In this document: piece by piece, positions 43,282 through 53,880 of the stretch
Layout of the letters: every line of letters begins with the position of its first letter
How positions within the stretch are numbered: position 1 is the stretch's first letter
The notes under the pieces: generated by a model
Told to the model about the DNA's origin: nothing
What the model saw: the letters and a program-made list of their open reading frames with translations, nothing else
Database searches by the model: none
Program-made: the position numbers and the translations under genes
NCBI GenBank assembly: GCA_002730525.1
Contig: PCAK01000044.1
Location: 62,001 to 126,000, forward strand
Reading direction: 5' to 3'
DNA from: Acidobacteriota bacterium
Lineage (GTDB): Bacteria; Acidobacteriota; Vicinamibacteria; Vicinamibacterales; UBA823
DNA length: 64,000 bases

Positions 43282-43863
43282 GTGCCTCGACCACGCGCGC
43301 GTTGGCCCTGGGTCGGCCCCGCGCTCTGCTGCCTGCTCTACGTGCTCGGCGTGTCGCCGGTCGCCGCCCAGCCTGTCCCGAGGCCGTTCCCCCGTCCAGG
43401 CGGGTCGCCTCGCGACACGCCTCCGCCCCCGGCGCCCTCGGGCGAAACCGAACGGCCTCAATCCGGCTCCGTGGCGCCACCGCCGGCCCCGAACACGCTC
43501 GACACTCCCAGTGAAGCGACGCTCGGCGTGCCGATCTATCCGAACGCCAGGTACCTGGCCGCGTACGACGCGGGCCGCGGCCAGCGCTATTACCTGTTCG
43601 GCACCAACGCCAGTTTCGACGACATGGTCAACTACTACGGCGCCGTGCTGCGGGAGCGTGGAGACCGCGTATTCGACTCACCGCCGGTGCACATGTTCGA
43701 ACTCGGCCGGTTTCGGAAGGAGACGATGGCCTTCCCGCCGAGCGTGACGATCAAGAACTACGTCTGGAGCGGTGCCGCCGGCTACGCCAACCCCGCGCCG
43801 GGCGAACAGCCGAGCCACTACGCCACGATTATCCAGGTCGTACCGCTGCTCAACCCGCGGTAA
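43282..43863 (+). CDS. Exported protein of unknown function
   Basis: A 193-residue protein from GTG 43282. It opens with a signal peptide (hydrophobic core WVGPALCCLLYVLGV, cleavage probably after VAA), has a Pro/Ser/Thr-rich linker (about 30-75), then a compact domain beginning LGVPIYPNARYLAAYDAGRG, rich in Tyr, with FGTNASFDDMVNYYGAVL and a final HYATIIQVVPL. The linker and start suggest a secreted periplasmic or outer-membrane-attached protein. I do not recognise the domain. It stands alone, divergent from the M20 gene and convergent on thiC. Confidence 0.78.
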   Translation: MPRPRARWPWVGPALCCLLYVLGVSPVAAQPVPRPFPRPGGSPRDTPPPPAPSGETERPQSGSVAPPPAPNTLDTPSEATLGVPIYPNARYLAAYDAGRGQRYYLFGTNASFDDMVNYYGAVLRERGDRVFDSPPVHMFELGRFRKETMAFPPSVTIKNYVWSGAAGYANPAPGEQPSHYATIIQVVPLLNPR

Positions 43864-43872
43864 ACAGCTCGC

Positions 43873-45654
<1,782 letters not shown>

Positions 45655-46818
45655 CTACATCCGACGCACGACGAAACACTTCAAATAGTAGGTCTCGGGG
45701 ATCCCGAGGACCACGGGATGGTCGCGGGCCTGCATCCGCTTCTCGACCACGACGACCGGCGCGTGCGCGTCGAGCGAGGCCTCGTAGAGCATCTGGGCGA
45801 AGCCTGCCTCGTCGAGATGGTAGGAGCAACTGCAGGTGACGAGCACCCCGCCAGGCTGCAGGAGCTTCAGGGCGCGAAGATTGATTTCCTTGTAGCCGGC
45901 GACCGCCTTCGAGAGCGCGCGGCGATTCTTCGCGAAGGCCGGCGGATCGAGCACGATCGTGTCGAACCGCTCGCCGTTGCGCTCGAGCGCCCGAAGCAGG
46001 TCGAAGACGTTGCCCTCGTTCGTCACCACACGGACGCCAAGCTGAGTGGCCTGGCGCGCCAACGTCTCCAGCGCCGGGCGGGAGGCATCCACGGCCATGA
46101 CTTCATCGCAGCGGATCGCCATGGCGAGCGAAAAGCCGCCGGTATAGCTGAAGCAATCGAGCGCACGCCCGCGGGCATAGTGGCCTGCGGCCTGATGGTT
46201 CTCTCGCTGGTCGAGAAAGAGCCCGGTCTTCTGCCCCGCCCACGGATCGACCTCGAACCCGATCCCGTGCTGGTGGACCTCGAGCCGCTCCGGCACCTGA
46301 CCGCGCACGACCCCCACGCAGCGCTCGAGACCTTCCAGCTCCCGCACCCTGGGATCGTTCCGTTCGAGGATCCCCTGGGGCGCCAGCGTCTCCTCGAGAA
46401 TGTCGCAAAACACCGGCAGGAGCCGCTCGGATCCCTGCGAGAGAGTCTGGATGACGAGGTGGTCGGCGTAGCGGTCGACGATCAACGACGGCAGGCGATC
46501 GCCTTCGGCATGCACGAGACGATACGCGGTGCCGTCGATCCCGAGCGCCTCACGATAGGCGATTGCCGCGCGGATGCGGGCGCGCCAGAAGTCGACGCCG
46601 GGCAGCTCGCGCTCCCGCCCGCGCGAGACGAGTCGGACGGCGATATCCGATCGATCGGAGAAAAGCGCCGCGCCCAGGTGTCGGCCCGACTGGCTCTCGA
46701 GCACGACGAGATCGCCGCCCTCGGCCTCGACGCTGACGATATCGGAACGGTACACCCAGACATGACCGCTTCGCAGCCGGGCTTCGCCGCGCCGTGACAG
46801 GGTGACGGTGGAAGGCAT
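45655..46818 (-). CDS. rlmI: RlmI-like SAM-dependent rRNA (cytosine-5) methyltransferase
   Basis: A 387-residue enzyme with an N-terminal PUA domain (SRRGEARLRSGHVWVYRSD) and a Rossmann methyltransferase domain: SAM site CFSYTGGFSLAMA, DPPAFAK active site and the catalytic Cys region CSCSYHLDEA. Family members methylate 23S rRNA C1962. ATG 46818 (MPSTVTLSRRGE) has GGAG four bases before it; the frame is open to 46881. Divergent from rpiB across 70 bases and followed by thiC. Confidence 0.88.
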   Translation of the reverse strand: MPSTVTLSRRGEARLRSGHVWVYRSDIVSVEAEGGDLVVLESQSGRHLGAALFSDRSDIAVRLVSRGRERELPGVDFWRARIRAAIAYREALGIDGTAYRLVHAEGDRLPSLIVDRYADHLVIQTLSQGSERLLPVFCDILEETLAPQGILERNDPRVRELEGLERCVGVVRGQVPERLEVHQHGIGFEVDPWAGQKTGLFLDQRENHQAAGHYARGRALDCFSYTGGFSLAMAIRCDEVMAVDASRPALETLARQATQLGVRVVTNEGNVFDLLRALERNGERFDTIVLDPPAFAKNRRALSKAVAGYKEINLRALKLLQPGGVLVTCSCSYHLDEAGFAQMLYEASLDAHAPVVVVEKRMQARDHPVVLGIPETYYLKCFVVRRM

Positions 46819-46876
46819 CGCTCCAGAAGATCGCTGGACGAGACGCGGCGCACGCCGCCGTCTCCGATGGCTATAG

Positions 46877-46882
46877 TACAAT
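46877..46882 (+). promoter_or_regulatory. -10 box for a leaderless rpiB mRNA
   Basis: TACAAT followed by TCCCAC and the GTG start at 46889, so the expected transcription start falls on the start codon. The overlapping TATAGT and its complement could serve the divergent rlmI. Confidence 0.55.
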
Positions 46883-46888
46883 TCCCAC

Positions 46889-47338
46889 GTGAAGATTGCG
46901 CTGGGCGCGGATCACGCCGGTGTGGCGCTCAAGAACGAGGTCAAGCGAGCACTCTTGGATCGCTCCATCGACGTGACCGATTTCGGTCCCGAGACGGACG
47001 CGTCGGTCGACTATCCCGACTTCGCCCGTCCGGTGGCCGACGCGGTAGCTGCCGGGACGCACGACCGCGGCATCCTGGTCTGCGGCAGCGGTGTCGGCAT
47101 GGCGATTGCCGCGAACAAGGTCGCCGGCGTCCGCGCGGCCAATCTGCTCGACGTCGAGGCGGCACGCTTGAGCCGGGAACACAACGACCTGAACGTGCTG
47201 GCCTTGGCCGCGCGGGTGACCGCCGTCCCCCGCGCGCTGGCCATCGTGCAGGCGTTTCTCGACACCGCGTTCAAAGGCGGCCGCCACGAGCGCCGCATCA
47301 AGAAGATCGCGGACCTCGAGCACGACCGCGACGCGTGA
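46889..47338 (+). CDS. rpiB: Ribose-5-phosphate isomerase B
   Basis: Interconverts ribose-5-phosphate and ribulose-5-phosphate. 149 residues, GTG start (MKIALGADHAGVALK). Active-site block VCGSGVGMAIAANK and the SREHNDLNVLALAAR block fit RpiB. The start shows no ribosome site, only a -10 box six bases upstream, hence a possible leaderless mRNA. 33 bases before glyA, which it probably co-transcribes with. Confidence 0.95.
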   Translation: MKIALGADHAGVALKNEVKRALLDRSIDVTDFGPETDASVDYPDFARPVADAVAAGTHDRGILVCGSGVGMAIAANKVAGVRAANLLDVEAARLSREHNDLNVLALAARVTAVPRALAIVQAFLDTAFKGGRHERRIKKIADLEHDRDA

Positions 47339-47371
47339 TCGCCCCGACGCGACGCCGGGCCGCTGCACGAC

Positions 47372-48640
47372 ATGACCGACCACACATCACGCCTCCGCTC
47401 GCTGGCCACCGTTGATCCGGACATTGCCGGCGCGCTCGCCCGCGAGCGAACACGCCAGAACGACGGGCTGGAACTGATCGCGTCGGAGAACTTCGTCAGC
47501 GAAGCGGTCATGGAGGCGGCAGGCTCCATCCTCACCAACAAGTACGCCGAGGGCTACCCGGGCCGTCGCTACTACGGCGGCTGTGAGTGGTACGACGAGA
47601 TCGAGTCGCTGGCGATCGCCCGCACGCGGGCGCTGTTCGGCGCCGAACATGCCAACGTGCAACCCCATTCGGGCGCGCAGGCCAACATGGCCGCCTACCT
47701 CGCGCTGCTCGCGCCCGGCGACACGGTCCTCGGGATGAACCTCGCGCACGGCGGCCACCTGACGCACGGCCATCCGCTGAACTTCTCGGGCAAGCTGTAC
47801 GAGATCGTCCCGTATGGCGTCCGGAGCGACGATGAGCGGATCGACTACGAGGCGATGGCGCGGCTCGCGAGCGAGCATCGCCCGAAGATGATCATCGCCG
47901 GCGCGAGCGCCTACCCGCGCGAGATCGACTTCGAGCGGATTGCGGCGATCGGTGCCGACGTCGGAGCCCGGGTCGTCGTCGACATGGCCCACATCGCCGG
48001 CCTCGTGGCGGCCGGCGTGCATCCCTCCCCGGTGCCTCATGCCGATGTCGTGACCACGACGACGCACAAGACATTGCGCGGCTCGCGCGGCGGGCTGATC
48101 CTCTGTCGCGAATCGCTGGCCAAGGAGATCGACAAGGCGGTGTTCCCGGGCGTCCAGGGTGGCCCCCTGATGCACGCGATCGCTGCCAAGGCCGTCTGCC
48201 TCAAGGAGGCGGCCGAGCCCTCGTTCGCGGCGTATCAGCGTCAGGTCGCGGCGAACGCTCGCCGGTTGGCCGCGGCCCTGGACCGTGAGAAATTCAGGCT
48301 GGTGAGCGGCGGCACCGATACGCATCTGATCGTCGTGGACGTGCTGTCGCGCGGCCTCACCGGCCGGCAGGCCGAGGACGCACTTGGCCGAGCGGGCATC
48401 ACGGTGAACAAGAACGCGATCCCGTTCGACACGAAGCCGCCGTTCGTCGCGAGCGGCATCCGCGTCGGCACGCCTGCGGTCACGACGCGAGGGATGCGCG
48501 AGACGGACATGGAGGTGATCGGACAGATGATCGGCCGCGTGTTGGCGGCTCCAGACGACGCCTCGGTCGCCGAGACCGTTCGTGCCGAGGTGCAGGCGCT
48601 GTGCCAGACGTTCCCTCTACACCCAACCGACTCACGCTAG
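47372..48640 (+). CDS. glyA: Serine hydroxymethyltransferase
   Basis: PLP enzyme making glycine and methylene-THF from serine and THF; 422 residues, normal length. PLP lysine motif [11 protein letters not shown], plus [23 protein letters not shown] and [11 protein letters not shown]. Its end overlaps the start of the helicase gene by 40 bases. Part of rpiB-glyA-dinG. Confidence 0.97.
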   Translation: MTDHTSRLRSLATVDPDIAGALARERTRQNDGLELIASENFVSEAVMEAAGSILTNKYAEGYPGRRYYGGCEWYDEIESLAIARTRALFGAEHANVQPHSGAQANMAAYLALLAPGDTVLGMNLAHGGHLTHGHPLNFSGKLYEIVPYGVRSDDERIDYEAMARLASEHRPKMIIAGASAYPREIDFERIAAIGADVGARVVVDMAHIAGLVAAGVHPSPVPHADVVTTTTHKTLRGSRGGLILCRESLAKEIDKAVFPGVQGGPLMHAIAAKAVCLKEAAEPSFAAYQRQVAANARRLAAALDREKFRLVSGGTDTHLIVVDVLSRGLTGRQAEDALGRAGITVNKNAIPFDTKPPFVASGIRVGTPAVTTRGMRETDMEVIGQMIGRVLAAPDDASVAETVRAEVQALCQTFPLHPTDSR

Positions 48641-50589
48641 GCCAGCGTGTCGTCGCGGCGTTCGACCCGGACGGGGCGCTCGCCCAGGCGATCGACGCGT
48701 TCGAACCCCGAACGGGTCAACGCGACATGGCACTCGCTGTCTCCGACGTGCTGGAGGCCGGCGGTACCTTGCTGGCCGAGGCCGGCACGGGCACGGGCAA
48801 GACCCTCGCGTACCTCATTCCGGCCATCCTGAGCGGCCAGCGCGTCCTGATCTCCACGGGCACCAAGAACCTCCAGGAGCAGATCTACTTCAAGGACCTC
48901 CCAGTGCTGCGTGACGCGTTGGGCGTCGCGTTCAGGGCGACCTACATGAAGGGGCGCAGCAACTACCTCTGCTTGCATCGGTTCGAAGCGGCCTGCGACG
49001 ACCCGTCGCCCCGGCCCGCGGCCGACCACGCCACCCTCTCGCTGCTGAAAGAATGGGCCGCGCAGACCGAGACCGGCGACCGCGCGGAACTCGAGGACGT
49101 GCCGGACGACCTGCCGCTCTGGCGGGACGTCTCGGCCACGCAGGAGAACTGCCTCGGGGCCGAGTGCCCGCAGTACGACGAGTGCCACGTGACGACGATG
49201 CGCCAGCGCGCAGCCGAATCGGACGTGGTCATCGTCAACCATCACTTGCTCTGTGCCGACGCCGCCGTGCGGCAGAGCGGCTACGGCGAGGTGATCCCGG
49301 AGTACACCTTCGTGGTCGTCGACGAGGCGCATCAGCTCGAGGACGTGGCCACGCAGTACTTCGGCATCTCGGTCAGCACGTTTCGGCTCGAAGACCTGTC
49401 GCGCGACGCCGCGCGCGCTCTCGAGGGCGGCGGGTTTGGCGATCCCGCCGACGGCGACGCGCTTCGGACGTCGCTGGGGCGCATCCGCGAGGCGGCGCGG
49501 GCCTTCTTCATCGCGCTGCTGACCGACCGGGGCGGGGCGCCGGCCCGGGGAGAGCAGCGGTCGCGAATCGACGCCGCGCGACTCGAGCCGGTCGCGGAAC
49601 TCGGACACGCGCTGGTGGACGCCCTGACCGTGCTGGAATCCAGCGTGGCGCTGCTGGCCGATGCGCCGGAGGACCTCCTGGCGATCGCCAGGCGCGCCGG
49701 CGAGGTCCGCGACGACCTGCGCTTCGTCCTGCGGGCGAGCGAGCCGGCCTACGTATTCTTTCTCGAGCTCCGGAACCGTGGGGTGTTCCTCCGCGCTTCG
49801 CCGATCGACGTCTCGGCGATCGTCCGGGAGGCGCTGTGGGACCGGCTCCGAGGCGGCGTCCTGACCTCGGCGACGCTGGCCGTTGACGGTACCTTCGAGT
49901 ACATGCGAAGCCGGCTCGGCATCGGCTCCGCGTACGAACTGCGTCTGCCGTCGGAGTTCGACTTCGGGCAACAGACGATTCTCTATCTTCCTCGCCGCAT
50001 GCCCGATCCCCGCGACGCCGCGTTCACGGGGGCCGCCGGCGCCGAGGTGGTCGAGATCCTGAAGCACACGCTCGGCCGGGCCTTCGTGCTGTTCACGAGC
50101 TATGCGAACCTGTACGGCGTCAGAGACATCGTGACCACCGCGCGACTCGATTTCCCGCTGCTGGTGCAGGGCACGGCGCCCCGCTCGGCCCTGTTGCGCG
50201 ACTTCCGGCAGACGCCGAACGCCGTGTTGCTCGGCACGTCGAGCTTCTGGCAGGGGGTGGATGTCGTCGGTGAGGCGCTCAGCTGCGTCATCATCGACAA
50301 GCTGCCCTTCGCCTCGCCGGGCGACCCGATCACGGCGGCACGGATCGAAGCGCTCACGGCGCGCGGCGACAACCCGTTCGCTGACTACCAGGTGCCCCTG
50401 GCGATCCTTTCATTGCAGCAAGGACTCGGCCGGCTCATCCGTCACCGCTCGGACCGCGGCGTCCTGGCGATCCTGGATCCGCGTATCAGGACCAAGGGCT
50501 ACGGCAGCCGCTTCCTCGACTCGCTCCCGCCCGCCCCCATCACCCAAGACCTCGCCGAGATCGGCCGTTTCGTCGACACGCTAGCCTGA
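48601..50589 (+). CDS. dinG: DinG/XPD-type ATP-dependent helicase
   Basis: Superfamily 2 helicase (662 residues) with an iron-sulfur cluster: Cys124, Cys184, Cys189 and Cys195 ([19 protein letters not shown]). Walker A AGTGTGKT at 61-68, DEAH box as [17 protein letters not shown], and the C-terminal QGLGRLIRH motif VI. Unwinds DNA 5'-to-3', with roles in resolving R-loops or quadruplexes. GTG start inside glyA (40-base overlap) implies coupled translation; the exact start is uncertain. Confidence 0.9.
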   Translation: MPDVPSTPNRLTLGQRVVAAFDPDGALAQAIDAFEPRTGQRDMALAVSDVLEAGGTLLAEAGTGTGKTLAYLIPAILSGQRVLISTGTKNLQEQIYFKDLPVLRDALGVAFRATYMKGRSNYLCLHRFEAACDDPSPRPAADHATLSLLKEWAAQTETGDRAELEDVPDDLPLWRDVSATQENCLGAECPQYDECHVTTMRQRAAESDVVIVNHHLLCADAAVRQSGYGEVIPEYTFVVVDEAHQLEDVATQYFGISVSTFRLEDLSRDAARALEGGGFGDPADGDALRTSLGRIREAARAFFIALLTDRGGAPARGEQRSRIDAARLEPVAELGHALVDALTVLESSVALLADAPEDLLAIARRAGEVRDDLRFVLRASEPAYVFFLELRNRGVFLRASPIDVSAIVREALWDRLRGGVLTSATLAVDGTFEYMRSRLGIGSAYELRLPSEFDFGQQTILYLPRRMPDPRDAAFTGAAGAEVVEILKHTLGRAFVLFTSYANLYGVRDIVTTARLDFPLLVQGTAPRSALLRDFRQTPNAVLLGTSSFWQGVDVVGEALSCVIIDKLPFASPGDPITAARIEALTARGDNPFADYQVPLAILSLQQGLGRLIRHRSDRGVLAILDPRIRTKGYGSRFLDSLPPAPITQDLAEIGRFVDTLA

Positions 50590-50659
50590 CGCCGCGGGCG
50601 GGATCCGTGTAAACTAGAATCTAATCAGTGGCGTCATCTGTTTGACGGAGGAGTACCTT

Positions 50660-51649
50660 ATGCACCGCACACGAAGCATATTCCAGCCACTCGGGGCGCT
50701 CGTTGCCATGGTGGCGATCCTGGCCGTGGCAGCCCCAAGCTTCGGCCAGTCATCCGGCAATCTGCGCGGCCGGATCACGGACGGCCAGGGCGGCGGGATC
50801 GCAGGCGCCAAGGTCGTTGCCACGGCCCAGAATCCGCCGCGAATGGTCCTGGAAGGCGAGACCGACGAAAACGGCACCTACCGCCTCATGGGGCTCCGGG
50901 CGAATAGCTACGAACTCATGGCCGAGAAAGAGGGTCTCGGCAGTGCGGCCGCGGTATTCTCGATCCGCGAAGGCCAGAACCTGACAGTCGACCTCGACTT
51001 CGGCGCGGCCGCGGCATCGGCGACCGCCGCGCTGTCCGAGGAAGATCTCGCCAACGTCGAGCGGATCGAGGAGCTCAAGGAGTCGTTCGAGCTGGGCGTG
51101 GCCGCCAGTGCGGCCGGCAACTACCAGGAAGCGATCAACCAGTTCATGATCGCGGTCGGCATCGCGGACATCTGCCACGACTGCTACCAGAACATCGGCA
51201 TCGCGCAGGCCGAGCTGGAGAACTGGGAAGAAGCCGAAGCGGCCTTCCAGCGAGTGATCGAGTTGAAGCCCGACTATGCCGCGGCCTACACCGGATTGTC
51301 GAATGTCTACAACATGCTCCGCCGCTTCGACGAGGCAGCCGAGGCCAGTGCCGAAGCTGCGCGCCTGTCGGGCACCGGGGTTGGCGCGACGACGGATCCG
51401 ATCGCGGTCTACAACCAGGGCATCATCTTCTGGAACGCCCAGCGCTTCGACGAGGCCAAGGCGCAGTTCGAGCAGACGATCTCGCTGAATCCGAGCCACG
51501 CGGAGGCGCACTACTTCCTGGCCATGGCGAACCTGAACCAGGGGAACATGGCGGAGGCCGCCACGGCGCTCGAGCAGTACATCGAGCTTGCGCCGGACGG
51601 CCAGTACGCCGACCAGGCCCGGGGGATGCTCCCTCAGCTCCGTCAGTAG
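50660..51649 (+). CDS. Exported TPR protein with carboxypeptidase-regulatory-like domain
   Basis: A 329-residue secreted protein: signal peptide (MHRTRSIFQPLGALVAMVA... SFGQ), a beta-sandwich carboxypeptidase-regulatory-like domain (about 33-105, GNLRGRITDGQGGGIAGAKV), a helical linker with EELKES, then TPR repeats (about 150-320). ATG 50660 follows the strong ribosome site GGAGGAG. Such proteins are common in Acidobacteriota and Bacteroidota and are thought to bind polysaccharide or proteins in the envelope; its role is not known. yggS follows after 3 bases. Confidence 0.88.
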   Translation: MHRTRSIFQPLGALVAMVAILAVAAPSFGQSSGNLRGRITDGQGGGIAGAKVVATAQNPPRMVLEGETDENGTYRLMGLRANSYELMAEKEGLGSAAAVFSIREGQNLTVDLDFGAAAASATAALSEEDLANVERIEELKESFELGVAASAAGNYQEAINQFMIAVGIADICHDCYQNIGIAQAELENWEEAEAAFQRVIELKPDYAAAYTGLSNVYNMLRRFDEAAEASAEAARLSGTGVGATTDPIAVYNQGIIFWNAQRFDEAKAQFEQTISLNPSHAEAHYFLAMANLNQGNMAEAATALEQYIELAPDGQYADQARGMLPQLRQ

Positions 51650-51652
51650 TCC

Positions 51653-52423
51653 GTGAATCCTGACCGACCTGCGGGCACCGGCGACGCCGGTGCCCGCCTG
51701 GTCGCGCCCTCCGACCATTCAATCGCTCAGAATCTTCGCGCCGTCCGCGCCCGCGTCGATGCCGCGGCGCGCGAAGCCGGCCGCGAGCCGAGTTCCGTCC
51801 GCCTGATCGCGGTGTCGAAGACGTTCGGCCTGGGCTGCGTCCGCCTGGCGGCGGCCGCCGGGCAGGTCGATTTCGGCGAGAATCGGGTCCAGGAAGCGCT
51901 TGCGAAATGCGCCGAGGGCGGTGATCTGAACGCCAGGTGGCACCTGATCGGCCATCTGCAGAAGAACAAGGCACGGAAGGTCGTCGGACCGTTCGCGTGG
52001 ATCCACTCGGTCGATGGATGCGAACTCCTCGACCGTCTGGAGCGCGCCGCGGCCGATGAGGGCGCCCGGCCACGTCTGCTCATCCAGGTCGATCTAGCCG
52101 GCGAGCGCACCAAGCATGGCGCACCACCCGCCGACCTGCCTCGGATCTTCGAAGCCGCCGCCGCATGCCAGGCCGTCGAGGTCAAGGGCCTGATGCTGAT
52201 ACCACCGTTCGAGGACGACCCCGAGCGGACCCGCCCCTACTTCCGCCGACTGCGAGAGGTGCGAGACGACCTGGCCACTCGGGGAGTCGACCCGTCGATG
52301 CTCGATGAATTATCGATGGGCATGAGCCACGACTTCGAGGTGGCCATCGCCGAGGGCGCGACCATGGTCAGGGTGGGTACCGCCATCTTCGGCGCACGCC
52401 CCGCGCCAGCGGCCGTCCAGTGA
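51653..52423 (+). CDS. yggS: YggS/PLP homeostasis protein
   Basis: Pyridoxal-phosphate-binding protein (alanine-racemase-like barrel, no known enzyme activity), 256 residues. PLP lysine Lys56 in RLIAVSKTF, FGENRVQEALAK, WHLIGHLQKNKA and SMGMSHDFEVAIAEGATMVRVGTAIFG are all present. Regulates PLP and amino-acid balance. GTG start 3 bases after the TPR gene and yggU downstream, the usual neighbour. Confidence 0.94.
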   Translation: MNPDRPAGTGDAGARLVAPSDHSIAQNLRAVRARVDAAAREAGREPSSVRLIAVSKTFGLGCVRLAAAAGQVDFGENRVQEALAKCAEGGDLNARWHLIGHLQKNKARKVVGPFAWIHSVDGCELLDRLERAAADEGARPRLLIQVDLAGERTKHGAPPADLPRIFEAAAACQAVEVKGLMLIPPFEDDPERTRPYFRRLREVRDDLATRGVDPSMLDELSMGMSHDFEVAIAEGATMVRVGTAIFGARPAPAAVQ

Positions 52424-52436
52424 TCCCCCGACGCCG

Positions 52437-52769
52437 GTGAGCGCCAACCAGCCGCGCACGCAATCAATCGAGGTCGTGGATACACCCGCCGGCGCCGTGC
52501 TGAGCGTACACACTGTGCCCCGCGCCGGACGCTCAGCGGTCAGCGGGGTCCGCGACGGCCGTGTCCTCGTCAGGCTGGCGGCGTCACCGGTCGACGGCGA
52601 GGCCAACCGCGAGCTCATCGAACTGCTCTCCGGGATACTGAAGACGCCACGCACACAGATCCGACTCGTTCGCGGTCACGGAGCACGCCGGAAGCGACTC
52701 TTGATCGAAGGCCTGAGTGCCGCGGCGGTGGTGCAGCGCCTGGCTGCAGTGCTCGTCAACCAACCGTAG
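52437..52769 (+). CDS. yggU: DUF167/YggU family protein
   Basis: Small cytoplasmic protein of 110 residues with the DUF167 core VHTVPRAGRSAVSGVRDG, VRLAASPVDGEANREL and VRGHGARRKRL. Function is unknown; it commonly follows yggS, as here (13 bases). GTG start. Converges with the frameshifted gene downstream of lepB. Confidence 0.9.
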   Translation: MSANQPRTQSIEVVDTPAGAVLSVHTVPRAGRSAVSGVRDGRVLVRLAASPVDGEANRELIELLSGILKTPRTQIRLVRGHGARRKRLLIEGLSAAAVVQRLAAVLVNQP

Positions 52770-52779
52770 CGCGCTCACA

Positions 52780-53138
52780 TCAGCGAATGACGTCGCTTGC
52801 CCGCGTTGGCCGTGTCGTCCAGGCGTCGACGCTCACGACGAATCGCCACGGACGCACCATGCGCGGCAGCAGTTCGAGCTGGGCCGTGTAGCTGGCATCG
52901 ATGTACATGTGATCCCGCTCCTTGCGAACCCGGACGTCGGCCGGATCGAGCGGCAAGTCGTACTCGCGCGCCAGCTCGACGACGCGGCCCGCGATCTCGC
53001 CTGCGCTCCGGACCCCGCGAACTGCGCGGCCGACTGCGCGGCATCCTTGAACTGCGTGTAGTCCCAATAGACGGGACCGATCTGCCACACGGCCCGGGCG
53101 ATGAGGCCGGCCACGAGCAGCTTGAAGAGAAGACGCAT
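52780..53138 (-). pseudogene. Small membrane protein gene broken by a frameshift
   Basis: Two frames together read as one protein. The first (from ATG 53138) gives MRLLFKLLVAGLIARAVW, a single membrane helix, up to DAAQSAAQFAG. After the C-run at 53013-53016 the protein continues in the next frame as RSAGEIAGRVVELAREYDLP, then YIDASYTAQLELLPRMVRPW, to the TGA at 52780. Adding one base in the run restores about 119 residues. It resembles small DUF4845-like proteins that lie near lepB. The gene sits 45 bases after lepB in the operon. It may be a true break or a sequencing or assembly error. Confidence 0.8.
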
Positions 53139-53183
53139 TGACGTGGCTCCGCGGCGGCCAGCCGATGCTCGGCCGCCACCTCC

Positions 53184-53879
53184 CTAGCGGATCTGGTGCA
53201 GCAAGCGTTCCCACCGTGTGCGGGTGAAGAAATGAGTCGCGACCGACCCGACGCGACGGACCGTCGCTCCAACACCCGTTGCGCGATACTTGCCGGCCTC
53301 GCTCTCGTACGACCAGTAGATGACCAGCGCCCGCCCCTTGACCAGCTCGCGCGGCAGGAACCCCCAGTAGCGGCTGTCCTGGGAGTTGTCGCGATTGTCG
53401 CCCATCACGAAGTACTCCCCGGCCGGCACCGTGACGGGCCCGTACTGCTCGCGCACGTCCGCACCGGCGTAGGGCGAGTCGGGGTCGGATGGCGGCCGCA
53501 AGTAGTGGACATATGGCTCGTCGAGCGGCCGTCCATCGATGTAGACGCGCTTGTGCCTGACCTCCACGACGTCACCGGGCAGACCGATCACCCGTTTGAT
53601 GAAGTCTCGCTCGGGATCGTCGGGAAACTTGAACACGACGATGTCTCCGCGCGCGATCGGCGCGACCGGGAGCACGCCGCGCTCCGCGCCGGAGGCCGTC
53701 GGCGCGAAGACGAACTTGTTCACCAGTAGATGATCGCCGATCAGCAGATTCTGCTCCATCGAGCCGGTCGGAATCTTGAAGGCCTGCACCACGAAGGTCC
53801 GGATGAAGAGCGCCAGGATCACCGCAACGACGATCGATTCGAAGTACTCGCGCAGTGTCGACTTCTGGAACTGGGACAT
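53184..53879 (-). CDS. lepB: Signal peptidase I
   Basis: Membrane-bound serine protease that cleaves signal peptides of secreted proteins. 231 residues, one N-terminal helix; catalytic Ser40 in IPTGSME and Lys95 in DFIKRVIGLPGD, with the GDNRDNSQDSRYWGF block near 165-180. ATG follows the lepA stop by one base, the classic lepA-lepB pairing. Substrates in this window include the exported TPR and LptD proteins. Confidence 0.96.
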   Translation of the reverse strand: MSQFQKSTLREYFESIVVAVILALFIRTFVVQAFKIPTGSMEQNLLIGDHLLVNKFVFAPTASGAERGVLPVAPIARGDIVVFKFPDDPERDFIKRVIGLPGDVVEVRHKRVYIDGRPLDEPYVHYLRPPSDPDSPYAGADVREQYGPVTVPAGEYFVMGDNRDNSQDSRYWGFLPRELVKGRALVIYWSYESEAGKYRATGVGATVRRVGSVATHFFTRTRWERLLHQIR

Positions 53880-53880
53880 G

